Source of the DNA: Aphrocallistes beatrix
Taxonomy: Eukaryota > Porifera > Hexactinellida > Sceptrulophora > Aphrocallistidae
DNA: 64,000 nucleotides
Assembly (NCBI GenBank): GCA_963281255.1
Contig: OY725493.1
Coordinates: 2,107,550 to 2,171,549, forward strand
Direction: 5' to 3'
Part shown: in pieces, positions 18,847-31,008 of the stretch
Numbering within the stretch: position 1 is the stretch's first letter
How the letters are laid out: each line of letters starts with the position of its first letter
Notes under the pieces: model-generated
Seen by the model: only the letters and a program-made list of their open reading frames with translations
What the model was told of the DNA's origin: nothing
Databases searched by the model: none
Translations under genes and position numbers: made by a program

Positions 18847-21800
18847 TCACAGGTTGGGAGGAGGCTTCCCTTTATGTCCTGTTCCTTTGGACGGATAATT
18901 GCTTGTAGTCGGTCTTGCCGTCTTTGGTTGGTTGGAGGGTGCAGCCCCAGTGGGGGTATCCCAGATTATTTTGACAATTTTCGGTGGCTGTCCTCTATTT
19001 CCCTTCTCACCGCCGGAAATATCGTGACTCTGTTCACTGAAAGAGGGGTCTGTCTCGGTAGCAGGATTCTGGTCCTCAATCGACCCTTCCGAGACCAACT
19101 CCACCGACTCCTTGCGGATGTACCGGCAGTCATCGTCCCCCTCTCCATAGCTGTCGATCTCGTCAGAAGTGATGACAGTGATAGGGTCATCTCTCTCCAT
19201 CGAGCTGTCCCGATTGCTCTCCTCGTCCGAAGAAGAGGGGAACTGCTCATCCGAGACATCCTGCACCTCGATCGAGGTCACCCCCTCGTTCGGGTCCGTC
19301 AGGTCGAACCTCGGAATGTCGTCCACGGCAGAAGTGGGGTCCGCCTCGCTCTGGATGTGCAGGCCCCCGTCCCGCTGCTCCTCGATCGCGTCGGCGAAGA
19401 GGATGTTGACGCTGGAGTCCTGGAGGGTGGAGAGGTGCGGCTGGTTGTGGGTAGACGTGGAGACTTGGGGCCCGGGGGTGGAGGAGGGGGAGTCAGCTGT
19501 GGAGCTGAATGGGAGGATGCGTGTGGGAGAAGCGATGGCTGCGTCCGCTGAGTTCCGAGGAAACTCGCCGTACAGGTTATCCTCCTGGCTGGAGTTGCCC
19601 TGCGCCTGAATGATGTCGTGGTTGAGGGAGAAGTCCAGCTCGTGGTCGTTGGCTAGTCCCTCGTCTGTGGCGATGGTGATGCTGGAGCTGTCGGGGACCG
19701 AGTGGCCCAAGGAGGAGTGACCAGGGATGGTGTGACCCAGCTGGGGGTTCTGGTTGATGAGGATGGGCGTGTTCGGCACCTGCTGCTCCTCTAGTCCGTA
19801 CTGGTCGATGGAGACCGGAAGCTGCAGGTGAGTGGAACGGGAGGAGGACTGGTCGGGTATCTCCGATGCGGGGGGCGGCGGCGAGAGCTGGCTCATGATG
19901 ATGGCGGGAGGGGCGTGGTCCTCTCCCGAGGTCCCGGCTGACTGGATCCGCGAGGAGGAGGTGGAGGAATGTGTCTCGTCTGGCTGTGCGGAGGGGTTAA
20001 CGCTGGTGGAGTTGGGAGAGGGAGTGGTGCTGCTGTCTATCAGACCGGTCCCTTCAGCCGAGTCCAAAGGAGGAGTGGTCAGCGTCTTGTTCTTCTTCGG
20101 ACCGTGCTCCCCCGGGAGATCGGGGGTGGAGGTCGTGGAGGCCTCTGCCTCCATCCGGCGCCGTTTGCTGCCCGAGCGCGTGGTCATGCCCAAGTCCTGC
20201 ACCACCTGCGACAGGTTGAAGTTGGTGGGGCGGAACTCGCCCTGCTTGAGAGCGGCGGAGGCGTACTTGGACAGGTCGCTGGTCACGGTGTGGAGGGCGC
20301 CCAGCAGGCTGGAGGGCTGGGCGGAGGAGGTGACGAAGGAGGAGGTGAAAGGAGGCACGGACACGGAGATGGTGTCCCTGCACATGGGCGCCACTACGGG
20401 GAGGGTGGTGAGAATGGCAGGGATGGTGGGCTGCTTGCTGGGCTTGATGGCAGCTACCGGCTGAGATTTCCCGGCGGAGACATTGCCGGCTCCGGTGGAG
20501 GGCTGGGTGCTGGACACCTTGCTGCTGGACTCCAGCTTGAGCTTAGCCTCCAGCGCGGACACCTCGCTGAGGTGCTGGTTCTTCAGGGCTTGCAGATGAC
20601 TCTCCTTGTCAGCGTTAGCCACCTTCAGCTGAGCGGTCTCCCCCTTGAGGGAGCTGATCTTCTCCTCCAGACCCTTCGTCTTCTGTCGCATCTGGATGCT
20701 CAGCTTCCGCAGGCCTTCCTGCGTCTTGTCCATCTTCACGGACTTCTCCTCGAGCGCGGCTCTCGTCTGACTCAGTTGCTCCTGCAGAGAGGAGCTCTCC
20801 TCCTCCAGGCCACGGTTCCGCTCCTGCAGCTCCTGCTGCCGCTCTTGCCACTCCTCCTCGGAGCGGGACTTCTCCAGTTGGTTCGAATCGTCCTGGTCTC
20901 GCAGCTTCTTCTCCGCCTCTTGGCACTGGCTGTTCTTCTCTTCGAACTTTGTCTTCCAGCTGCGCGCGGCCCTGGCGAACCTGGTGCAGCTCTCCACGCG
21001 CCCCTTCAGCTCCGTCTCCTTCTCGGCCAGCTTGCTCTCCGCCTCTTTGAGGGCCGCGTCGTGCCTCTCTTGCCGTCCATCGCCCTCGGACTGGAGCTGT
21101 CCGATCCTTTCCTCCAGCAGTTTCACCCTCCGTTTCTGCTCCATCCGCTCATCCTCTCCTAGTTTCACCTTCTCCTCCAGACCGGAAATGCGGTGGAGGT
21201 GCTCCTCCCTCTGTCCCTGCAGTTCTCTGAACTCCTCCGGGTCCACTTTGTCGTACACCTCCATCAGCTGATTCACTCTCGCCTGCCAGCGGGCCACCTC
21301 GTTCTTGAGCGCGGTCTTCTCCGCCAGTAGCGTCTCCCTCTGGGAGGTCAGAGTCCTGCAGGACTCGCGCACACCCATCAACTCCTCTGTCCGCTCCTTC
21401 AGCTGGGAGGAGAGGGAGGAGGCACTCTTCTCGAGAGAGGTCTTGTCCTCTCTCAGGACGCGGTTGCTCTCCTGCAGCAGGTTCAGGGTGTTCACCTTCT
21501 CCAGGAGCTTCGTGTGCTGAGCGACGTTGTCCGCCTGTGCCCTCAGGGCCTCCTGCTCCCCGGCCAGGGCCGCGCGCGTCTCCTTCAGTTCTTTCTCGCA
21601 GCGCTGGCACACCTCGGAGAGACGGGCGCGCTCGGACTCAGCGAGCTCAAACTTCGTCTCCATGATCTCCTTGTCCCTGCGGATGTGTCGGATCAGCTCG
21701 CGCAGCTGGTCCTCCGACTCGTCCGCAGTCAGGAAGGTGTGGAGGGGAAGAGACCCTTCCTGGCCAGGTTCCGCCAGCTCCTTCTGTGACTGGAGCGTGA

Positions 21801-24800
21801 TCAACTTGGCATTGATGCTCTCCAGCTGCGAGAAGAGGAGCTTATTCTGCGCCTGTGCGTCTGTCAGCTGAGTGGAGAGCCCTTCAATCCTCTCCTCCTG
21901 CAGCCTCTTCACCTCTTCCCAGCTCGCCGCACTTTCGCGCAGCTTGAACAGATGCTGTTCTGATTGCAGCTCCACCTCTCTCAGCTTCCGACTGAGAGTC
22001 TGCAGCTCGTCCTTCGCTTTGCACATCCCCTCCACGGTCCGTCCGTGCTCCACCACCTCTCTCTCGTACTTCTCCTGTGTCTCCTGGGAGATGGAGGCCT
22101 GGAGGGCGGCGTCCTCTCTGGCCTGCGCCTCCTTCTCCTCCATGGTGGCCACACTCGCCTGCAGCTCCCTCAGCAGACCCCGCAGGTACTCCAGCTCCTG
22201 ATCCAGCTTGGAGATCCCAGCGGAATGAGCGGTCTCTGTCCTCTCCAGCTTACCTCTCAGCTGGTCACTCCCTCTCTCTAGCTCCCCCATCTGCTCCTTC
22301 AACTCTTCCTGCCTATCGTCCCCTTCCCGCAGCTTCTCCTCCATCTCTCTGCGGTACACCTCACTCAGCTCCATGTGTCCCTTCAGCTCCTCCTCCGCAG
22401 CAGTGCTGATCCCCTTGTACCGCTCCACGTGCTCGTTGGCAGAGCTGACGCGGGCAGAGAGTGCCTGGCACGAGTTCTCCAGCTCCGCAATCCTCAGCTT
22501 CATCGCGGTGCTCTGCTCCTGCAGCTCCAGCACCATGTCCCCACTCTCCGCCTTCCTCAGGTTGTCCCTGGCCTCCTGGACCTCCCTCTCCTTCTGCTCC
22601 AGCTTGCTGTGCGTGAGTGACAGGACACTCTCCAGGTCCTTTATCTTGGCGCCCTGGTTCTTCTGGTGGGCGACAGTCTGTGTGTGAGTGTCCTGAGTGG
22701 TGGTGAGGGAGGTCTTCAGCTCGTCCACCTGTCTTTCCCACGCCTCCACCACCCGTGCATGCTGCTTGCCCTGATGTTCCAGCTGCGTATGCGTGTGTCT
22801 CAGCTCTCCTTCTAACAGTCCGGCCTGCTGGCTCGCTCTCGCTTTCGTCTCCAGTTCCGATCTCTCCAGGCTGTTCTGAATCATCTCGATGTTAGCTCGG
22901 AGCAGTTTCTGCTCGTGTTTCTCTCGGTGCAGACTCTCGATCTGCTTCTTGGACCAGTCCTCAGAGGCGCGTAGGACTTCGTTCCTCTTCTCGAGGTCCT
23001 CTTTCTGGAATTCTAGTCGAGACAGCTTATCCCTGGTTTCGAATTGCTCCTGCATCAGCTCCCTCGAATTCTGCTCCAGCTGTCCCACCAACGCCACCAG
23101 CTTGTCGTTCTTCTCCCTCAGACCCTGACTCTCCCCGCGCTGGGACTCGTACCAGTTCTTCAGCAGCTCCTGGCGCTCTGAGGCGAACTCGAGCTTGGAG
23201 TCCAGACGGTCTATCTCCAGCTCGAGGCGCGACTTTGCCTCCTTGACTTCTGTCAGTTCTGCTAACAGCTGTTTGCGGATCTCCTCGCTCTGTCCTTTGT
23301 GGTTATCAAACGCTGCCTGTAGCTCCTGCAGCTGTGAGGGGGAGGAGGCGTCCCCTTCACTCGCCACTCTCGTGCTCTCCAGAGGGAGGGGGGTAGCCTG
23401 TGCCAGGAGGGACTTGTACCTGTCCCTGTCCTGCAGGATGCTCTGCACCATATCGCTCTGTTGCTTCTTACTCTCCTTCACTCGCTCCACCAGCTGAGTC
23501 AGCTCCTCCACGCGTCTCTGCGTCTCTGTCACCCTCTCGGCGTCACTCACCCCCTTCGCACGCTCCAGCTCCTCCTCCCGGTCTCGCACCCGCCGCATCA
23601 GCTCCACATTCCGCGACTGGAGCTCCTCCAAGCTGCGGAAGGAGATCACGCGGCCCTCGCTGCTGCTGGAGACCAGTGCGTCCCCAGACTCGGGCGGGAG
23701 AGAGGAGGAGGAGACGCTCACTCCGCGGGACTCCTCGCTCTCTTTCAGCAGCACGCACACCTGGGTGTTCAGCTCGCGGATGGTGCTGCTCAGCTTCGCG
23801 TTCTCTCTCTCCAGGAACTGGGAGCGGCGGATGGAGGCGTCAGAGTCGTAGGAGAGCTTCTCCAACTGGGTGCCGACGCTCTCCAGCTGCTCCTTCAGCT
23901 CCTGAGTGCTCCTCCTCAGGAAGTCGTTCTCCTCCTTCTGCCTCCGCAGCAGCGGGATCTTCTCGTTCACGGCGTTCTTGTACGTCTCCAAGTTGAGCAC
24001 CACTCTCGAGTTCTCCTCCTCCAGGTCCTGCACGCGGTTGGTGGCCTCCACGTACTTGCTGTACATCTCCGTTATGCTCTCCAGCCGCGCCTCGCTCTGG
24101 AACAGCCCCCTCCTCCCCACGCCCGCCTTCTCCAGCATCTCGTTGGCGTGTCTCAGCTCTGTCTCCAGCTCCAGCACCCGGGCGTGGAGGGTCTCCCTCA
24201 GGAGGGACAGCTGGCTGTTCTCCTCCGCCAGTCTCAACTCCTTCTCTTTCTCTGTCTGTTCCAAGCCTGTCAGTGCCGTCTGCAACTGCTCTCCTCTTGA
24301 TAGCAACTCTGCCACCTAAAGTAAGCCAATCCTCAACAATGTTCATGATATCATACAGCGCATAAACCTACTTTCTGTTCGCTCTGCTCGGCAGACTCCT
24401 GGTAGAGAGACACCAACTTCTTCTGTCCCATTACTTCCTGTCTGTGCCTAGCCGCCATGACATTCTGCTCTTCTCTGCTGGTCTCCAGCTCGGTGAGACA
24501 CTGCTCCAGTCGCTCTCTCAACTTCTCCTTTTCCCCAGACTCTCCTCTAATCTCCGCCCTCACCTCCTCTAGCTGCGAAACCTGCCTCCTGCTCTCCTCT
24601 TCCAGTGCGCATATCCTCTCCTGCAGACAGCTCTTCGCCTTGATGCCCTCCTTGCTCTTCTGCTCCAGCTCCTCTTCCAGCCATTCGCACCGCTTGCGTG
24701 CGTACTCCTTCTGCTGCTCCATTGCACTCTCGCGCAGTCTCGTGCGCTCGTCCTCTCGCATCAACTTCTCCAGCTGGCTCTGCTCCGAGAGTTTGGAAGT

Positions 24801-25493
24801 GGACAGCTCGGACACTCGCTTCGTGTACTTATCCACTTCCTCGCTCAAGAAGCTGATCTCTCTGTCCTTGCGCTGTATCATGGAGATCAGGTCTGTGTCG
24901 GAGAGCTGTGACAACTTGTGACGCTGCTCGTTATCACTACGGAGCTCGGACAGGGTCTGTTGGAGTTCTTCTGACTCTCTCTGGAATCGCTTGACCCTCT
25001 CTTCCCCAGCAACCTCTATCTCTCTCTTCTCACTCACCAGGGTGCTGATGCGAGTGCTCATCTCCTGCAGCTGTCCCTGCACCAACTGCTCGAACTTTAG
25101 ACCGTCGTCGTCGTCGTCGTCATCGTCATCGTCCACATCTTCCCCGTTTCCAGGGTTCTGGTCGTCGTACCCCTCAGGGTCGGACGCGGTGGAGTCTGTC
25201 TCTTGCTCGTCCGGCACCTGGTCTGATTCCGTATCACTCCCACTTCCCTCCGAATTACTGTCCGCTTGATCTGAACTTTGTACCGGGGCATTAGCCATCT
25301 GTACCAAATCAGGAATATTACCCTCAATCCAGGGAGATTGGTCCTTCCACATGGGTGCAGACATGTGCGGGATAAACGGGTGCTCTAGAGTCTCGGGCTG
25401 AATGGCCGTAGAGTCAGATGGAGGTTGGATGAATTCCATCTGGAACTGTACATCATCAGCGCTTCCGCTGCTAACGCTGATGTTGTCAGCCAT
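18847..25493 (-). CDS. TPR: Nucleoporin TPR (nuclear basket coiled-coil protein)
   Basis: Two exons, 25493-24372 and 24315-18847, are joined across a 56-bp intron (AAA/GTAGGT donor, CTTACTTTAG acceptor, phase 0), giving 2196 residues (human about 2363). After a unique acidic N-terminus comes coiled coil over about residues 130-1500. The stretch ESITEMYSKYVEATNRVQ, then KIPLLRRQKEENDFL, FLERENAKLSSTIRELNTQV and VISFRSLEELQSRN follows human TPR block by block. The last 600 residues are Ser/Thr/Pro-rich and acidic, as in the TPR tail. A short basic segment (SGSKRRRMEAE) may be the nuclear import signal. TPR forms the nuclear basket filaments that anchor to NUP153 and bind MAD1/MAD2. The first 130 residues, with a ten-aspartate run and a Ser/Glu-rich segment, have no counterpart in human TPR, which starts directly with coiled coil. 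A 5.5-kb exon is striking. Confidence 0.93.
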
Positions 25494-25730
25494 ATTCGTA
25501 GCTATGAGCTAGTTCAAAATACTGAATCGAGGAAATTATAATACTGAGTCGAGAGTTCTGTTTTCACTCGACCAAAGGAACGAAAATACGAGTGATCTCA
25601 TAACATTCAACTTATACCTATTTCAACATTTCAACTTTATCAAGTCACAAAAGAACAGTCATCTCCCACATCCCACATAATAGAATCATTGGATTAATAT
25701 CTTTGTTTCACAGTAGCATTATAATGAGGT
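25494..25730. promoter_or_regulatory. TPR upstream region
   Basis: About 240 bp lie between the TPR start codon and the transposon at 25731. No clear promoter motif is seen; any TPR core promoter on this side should be here. Confidence 0.25.
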
Positions 25731-26908
25731 ATTAAAAGGTCCATTGCGCATGCACAATCGTCACATTGCGAATGATCTATCATCACTTTGCACATAATAT
25801 GCAAAAATCACCTAAAATATTTATACAGGGTGTTTCAGCGATTGTATCACAAAAGTAAATTGCTTTCATTTCATTTGTGATTGAGATAATTTAGTTATTT
25901 TGGTTGCTTTTGAAAGGAAATCCTTTGACATTTACGAAAAACAATGAAGCAAACCGTTGGAATAAAAGTAAATTGTTTTAAAACATCATTAATATGGGAT
26001 AAGTTGACAGGGTTGGGTTTTGTCCGTCCAAAACAGGTTTTGGACAGGGCAGTGGACAAAACTGGACAAAACCTAATAGAAACTGTAAATAATTGCAGTG
26101 GGTACGAAACAGTTTAGGATGGAAAGAGAGCGAGGATAATGAATGAATTTTCTTGCTAACGCCTGTTTATTACCATAACTATATTTTGTATTCGATTTAT
26201 CATGGAGGACACGAACAACACTTGGACAAAACCTGGACAAAACTTGGATATAACTTGGACAAAACCTGGACAAAACTTGGACAAAACCGTTAATGAGGAA
26301 TATGAATTAGATTTTGAGGTTTTGTCCAGTTTTGTCCACCCAAGAGGTTTTGGACAGGACGGTTTTAACCTGGTTAAAACCACTAGGTTTTGTCCAAGTG
26401 GACAAAACCTGCCAACCCTGCCGGATAACTCATTTCCGATTTAGTCATTTTGGGCAGGTAAACCTTAGAAGTGTGGGGTAATCTTGAATAGGACTGATTT
26501 TTATGGTAGAATTCCACCATCTTGATCTTGTTTTGTTTGTCATCTAGCTTGTCCATTTTGCTGTCACACAAATGTCAGAAGGTGCTAAACAACATCGTAA
26601 AAGGGGAAGATGATTAGTAAAATATTTACCTAGTAATTTCAAATTCTTTTCGTGATACAATCGCTGAAACACCCTGTATATATGCAAAACTATTTCAAAA
26701 ATTAATGTCGCTAAAATCGCCACATTGCATTGAATTTTTAGCGCAAAAAAGCCTCATTTCGCCTCATTTTTTGATCCAATCTCCAACTAAAACGTCTCGG
26801 ACCAAGCAGAGGATCCTATCAATCGGACCTAAAAGCCTCCATTCTTCACCATTGGGATTGTATTCCTCCCTAATGTGGGAATCGATAATGCGCAATGGAC
26901 TTTTTAAT
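25731..26908. mobile_element. Three-level nest of TIR elements
   Basis: Outer: family C (copy 3), ends TTAAAAGGTCCATTGCGCAT and AATGCGCAATGGACTTTTTA, next to TA. Middle: 25826-26676, inserted in C at a TA, with perfect 25-bp inverted ends beginning CAGGGTGTTTCAGCGATTG. Inner: about 26008-26420, ends CAGGGTTGGGTTTTGTCC and GGACAAAACCTGCCAACCCTG. The inner element is built of a 12-bp motif (CTGGACAAAACT and variants), in tandem at 26219-26290. None has an intact transposase, so all three are non-autonomous. Confidence 0.8.
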
Positions 26909-27192
26909 ATAGGTTATAATGGTTTTAATAGTTGTACAGTCTCAAATTCCGATTTCTGCAAGACCAGTTAAGAAGTGCCGAATTTTGTTAAGAAACCTCG
27001 TTAACGTCGTTTACTTTAACATTGTAAGGAAATAATAGGAAAGAATAACAGAATCATATTCACTAATACTAATTTCAACAAACAAAATTATGAAGTATGT
27101 ACGTATACCATAATATACGAGACCAAAGCAATCAAGAAAATATTCGAAGACCTAAATTCTTATTGCCAAAAACACAAATAAATCTCCCTCCT

Positions 27193-27930
27193 TCAGTTAA
27201 AATTATTCCTGAGGGTAAAGAACATTTCTTTCTCATGTCCTTTTCGTCCCATTTGATGAAGAAACTCTCCTTCTGCAGTGAATACCTTGATAGAGTGATT
27301 GCCATTGTCACTAATAACAATGTTCACATTAATGTCGATACAGAAAAACAATGGCATAGTTACGTAGTTACAGACTTTCTCCTGAAACAGAATGGAGCGT
27401 ATCTTGTCTCCTGTCAGAGTAACACAACAGGGATTGTCTACGAAGCTAAACACATACATTAGTTCCTCTGTTAGTTTAAAATCTTGAGAGTATTTTTTAG
27501 TTTAAAATCTTCTTCAGCTTTTTGAGTTTCGAAGTCAATACTTGAATTCGATCGTTATATCTATCAGAGACACAAACATATCCAACCTGGGAAATGACCA
27601 GCTGACGAGGGTGTTTGAACTCTAGATTATCGGATCCAGGCTATTCTCAGAACTGGAGAATATATCAAATATTTTGGGATCGAATTATTCAGGAACCCAT
27701 GGGGCATAGCGATACAGAATGATAACCGGTATGTCAGTGATGCAAATATTTGCGTTGTGTATTCTACTTCAAGTTACCTGACATGATGTTGATACAAGTA
27801 GGAAATGGAACACGGGAATCACTATATTCTGCTACGAATATTTCCACTTTTCTCGATACAGCTTCACGCCTGCACCTTCAGGACAATCAAGTTCTCCAGG
27901 ACCGCTACCTTTCTTAGCAACAGCTACAAC
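27193..27930 (-). pseudogene. Scrambled NHL-repeat pseudogene
   Basis: Minus-strand pieces match the intact NHL gene at 34169-35050. Near 27265-27350 the product reads FCIDINVNIVISDNGNHSIK (intact gene FCLDKVGNIIISDCENHTVR). Near 27545-27620 it reads EFKHPRQLVISQVGYVCVSD, and near 27865-27905 GSGPGELDCPEG (intact GSKGAKDGELDWPEG). The piece at about 27640-27740 reads on the opposite strand (YFGIELFRNPWGIAI against YFGEKDLMGPWGIAV), so an inversion has occurred inside the copy. Frameshifts and stops separate the pieces. It is a decayed paralogue, not an exon of a working gene. Confidence 0.75.
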
Positions 27931-28860
27931 AGGTTGGAATGCATTATAATTAACAAATGCAACTCCTAATGTTCATAGCTTGTTCAACAAAGATAACATA
28001 ATTGATTGGGGATTCTTTCGTGGAGTGATTTTCAGTCCTTCCCATTTCATAAATTATCTTGAATTTGTGTGAGTGGATTCCCTTTCAGACCTGGCTCAAC
28101 TTGAGACTTCGTGGCAGCGATCTGTGAGATCATTTCTTCACGTCGAGTGTCTCTAGCTCGCGACTATTCTCTCCTCTCAAGAGTTATGTCATAATTTTAA
28201 ATCTTCTTTAGTTTACATTGCCGATTATTGGATCGAAATGGAAATTGATGTCTAACCCAACAGATCAACAGCTTGGGAAGGAACATAGAGAAAGAAAAAA
28301 TAAAATAGTTGGCTATTTCTCACTTTTAGATGTAAATTTTAAATATTCAATTCTATACGTATTTATATTTCATATTTTCATATGATCATGAATCAGTCAA
28401 CTTAGATTCAATTGAACTTAAATCTCTGGATTTGGGATTAGTATTCTTCCTATGACTGGCACATTTTGAACAATGTGTCAGTATATTTCGTCGTGTGCCC
28501 CACTGCGGGTGGAGAACACTCAAATTTTCCTGTTGCCTGTCCGTGCCCCACTGGTCTCTATAAGTGGGGTGATTTTGGGTCCATAAAATGTACCTCTATA
28601 ATCGAGGAATGGGGGACTCAAATTTTATGAAATTAATTTATCATACAAACTCAATCCTATATTTGGGAGGAAAGTGGGAAGATGGAAGCTTTCAAGGGAC
28701 ACAGTTTGTAACTTGTCAAAAGGTCAGGTCATGAACTGATCTGTCTTGAACAAATTTTTTTCTCTTCTATGGAAGAGAAAAAGCCCCCCAGACGGGATGG
28801 GAATGTCCTTCCACATTCCCGAGTTGGTGACTCAATATTCCATACTGAACATTTTAATTT
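27931..28860. other. Spacer without recognisable gene
   Basis: AT-rich sequence. A short G/C-richer part at 28490-28640 (GTGCCCCACTGCGGGTGG and GCCCCACTGGTCTCTATAAG) looks like degraded transposon sequence, but no ends could be defined. Confidence 0.35.
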
Positions 28861-28869
28861 GAAGAGACT

Positions 28870-29570
28870 TGGTTGGTAGGGAAGTTTTCACCCATTTTGT
28901 GGAATGTATTCGACGAACACAAAAACTGTCCTAGAACTAATAATAAACTAGAGGGATGGCATGGTAATTTAAAAAGAATAGCTAGAAATGCGCAGCAAAT
29001 ACAGTGGAACCTGTATATAACGGCCACCCAAGGGACTGGACAAAATTGGCCGTTATACACAGGTGGCCGTTATATACAGGTGATTGTCTTAATCCTCAAA
29101 AGGTATCAACGTAGTGAAATAAATATAAGTTTTTAGAAATCTATTACTTGAAGTAATATAATGAAACTTGTTTATCGTTCGTAACAGGTCCTGTCATAAA
29201 CACATAAAAAGGTGAAAAAGGTGATGGTCGTTATAGACAGGTAGTGACCATTATAGGCAGATGATGGCCGTTATACACAGTTTTTGGGTCAGTAAGGGAC
29301 TGCAAATGGGTGGCCGCTGGCCGCGTTGAGCAGTTGACCGCTATACACAGGATCAATATTATGGAATTTCGGACGGGACTGTTCAATGGTGACCGTTATA
29401 CAGAGTGGCCGTTAAAGCAGGTTCGACTGTATCTACGAAATTGTAGAAATATTCAACAAGAGCAGCATATAGCCTTACTTGTAATTGGCAACTGGTGCTA
29501 CACTCCAGACCAGGGCAAGAAAAGATATCCGAAAAGATAACCAAATTCAAAAACTTGAAGACTTTGACAC
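28870..29570 (+). pseudogene. MULE-like transposase remnant, split by a pogo-like MITE
   Basis: The plus strand at 28885-29000 encodes WNVFDEHKNCPRTNNKLEGW followed by HGNLKRIARNAQQ. This resembles the conserved C-terminal R-T-N-N-x-x-E-G-W-H stretch of MULE-type transposases and relatives. After the MITE at 29002-29429, a shifted frame gives YLRNCRNIQQEQHIALLVIG and CYTPDQGKKRYPKR, typical of the region that follows in such proteins. The upstream catalytic part is not recognisable. It is a dead fragment of a DNA transposon. Confidence 0.55.
29002..29429. mobile_element. Pogo-like MITE with TA duplication, inside the MULE remnant
   Basis: Ends are CAGTGGAACCTGTATATAAC and GTTAAAGCAGGTTCGACTG, flanked by TA on both sides. 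Short motifs of the form GGCCGTTATACACAGG repeat many times inside, in both orientations. It is non-coding. Confidence 0.75.
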
Positions 29571-29774
29571 ATTTACGTATTCATCTTGCTGAATATACTT
29601 GTATGAACAGCATTTCTTTAAAGTGATTAAAATCTTCACCTATTATTATTCTAATTAGGATTGAGTATTAAGCAAAAGTAATCATAAATTGATTTCACCT
29701 AAAACCTGCTCAATAGCTAAATGAACTGTTCAGTGGGACTTGGCATAATTCAGCTTAGGACCAAAATTCCATGA

Positions 29775-30585
29775 AAAAATTGGTCCGGGTGGACCAAAAT
29801 TCCATGGAAAATTAGTCCATATTAGGACTGTTTCGTGCCAGGTTGATTCACGTGCCAGATTGATTCACTTGTATTAATGGACCATGGATGCTGAGTTACC
29901 GTACCAGATTGATTCATTGTTTGTGTAATTATGTGATACGAACAATATGCATTGCTTACACAGTATCTGCACTTTATGAGGGAGTTACTGTATGATAATT
30001 ATCACATTTTCGCATACGCAGCTAGTAATTCCGAATTTATTCAAAGGATTATCTTTCAAGGATTGGAATTGGTAAGCATTTCAACTACGTAGTTTCTGAA
30101 AATGGAATAATATTTGATTTTTATTCGTTAATCACTTATGCTGTCATACAAAGTTTGAATCAATCGTTTACAGGATTTAAAATTTGATTTTAATCTTTTA
30201 CTATGGGATTTCTCTACTGATACTATCCTGTAAAACTATCGCATAATGAAAGTTTTTTGTGTACGAGCCCGATATTGTAATCATTTGTTTCGTATGTACA
30301 CTGAAAATTACGTAATTATATTGCTCAAACACGTATGAACTGCTATAAAACAGAAATAATGACTGTTATAATTACACAAACAATGAATCAATCTGGTACG
30401 GTAACTCAGCATCCATGGTTCAGTAATACAAGTGAATTAATCTGGCACGACACTACAGTGTCCATTGTCCATTAATACAAGTGAATCAATCTGGCACGTG
30501 AATCAACCTGGCACGAAACAGGACCAATATTTTCAGCGTATGAACGATTTTCCCTGAAAAAGTTGGTCCCCGGACCAATTTTCCA
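29775..30585. mobile_element. Foldback element with arms of about 200 bp
   Basis: The left arm (29775-29935) contains AAAATTGGTCCGGGTGGACC, CTGTTTCGTGCCAGGTTGAT, CGTGCCAGATTGATTCACTT, GTATTAATGGACCATGGATG and CCAGATTGATTCATTGTTTG. The right arm (30375-30585) holds the same blocks in reverse order and orientation. The centre (about 440 bp) is AT-rich with no coding potential. It is a non-autonomous foldback element of unknown family. Confidence 0.75.
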
Positions 30586-30744
30586 GTGGCAGTAACTCTT
30601 TAAAACTCGGCTAAGAGAGGAATTATGTACGACCGGACACCAAACACTCGTTTTAGTCGCTGTATCATAGACTCTTTGGATCATAGATCCAATACAATAA
30701 TAATATAATAATATAGGAATTAGGAAGCACACTATAAACGAAGT

Positions 30745-30795
30745 TCGTAACCCGCGCAAAGCAAGCAAGCTAAGCTCGCTCATACTTGTATTAAA
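30745..30795. repeat. Multi-hairpin GC-rich repeat, partial copy 3
   Basis: GCGCAAAGCAAGCAAGCTAA followed by GCTCGCTCATACTTGTATTA. It matches the terminal part of the copies at 12.3 and 12.8 kb, including the ending TTGTATTAA. Confidence 0.4.
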
Positions 30796-31008
30796 TATAT
30801 CCCTCCACGTGAAGTTAGTAGTTTGTACTTCATTGTGCGTATGTCATGCTTAATCAGCACCAAATGGCCTGTTAATATTCTAGTTATTTGAAACAATTTC
30901 TTTCGCAAACTGACCAATATATTAATATGATGCTCTAATACAAGTCTGTCTTTTATGTAGAATATTATTTGCAATATAATCAACTACGAAGTAATTATTC
31001 AATATATT

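Noticed and set aside
19969-21162. Long plus-strand reading frame of 397 codons opposite TPR
   Set aside because: It is the mirror of a GC-rich, Glu/Gln/Leu-rich coiled-coil exon. The product is low-complexity (Leu, Gln, Gly) with no family resemblance. The same holds for the other frames at 19-25 kb.
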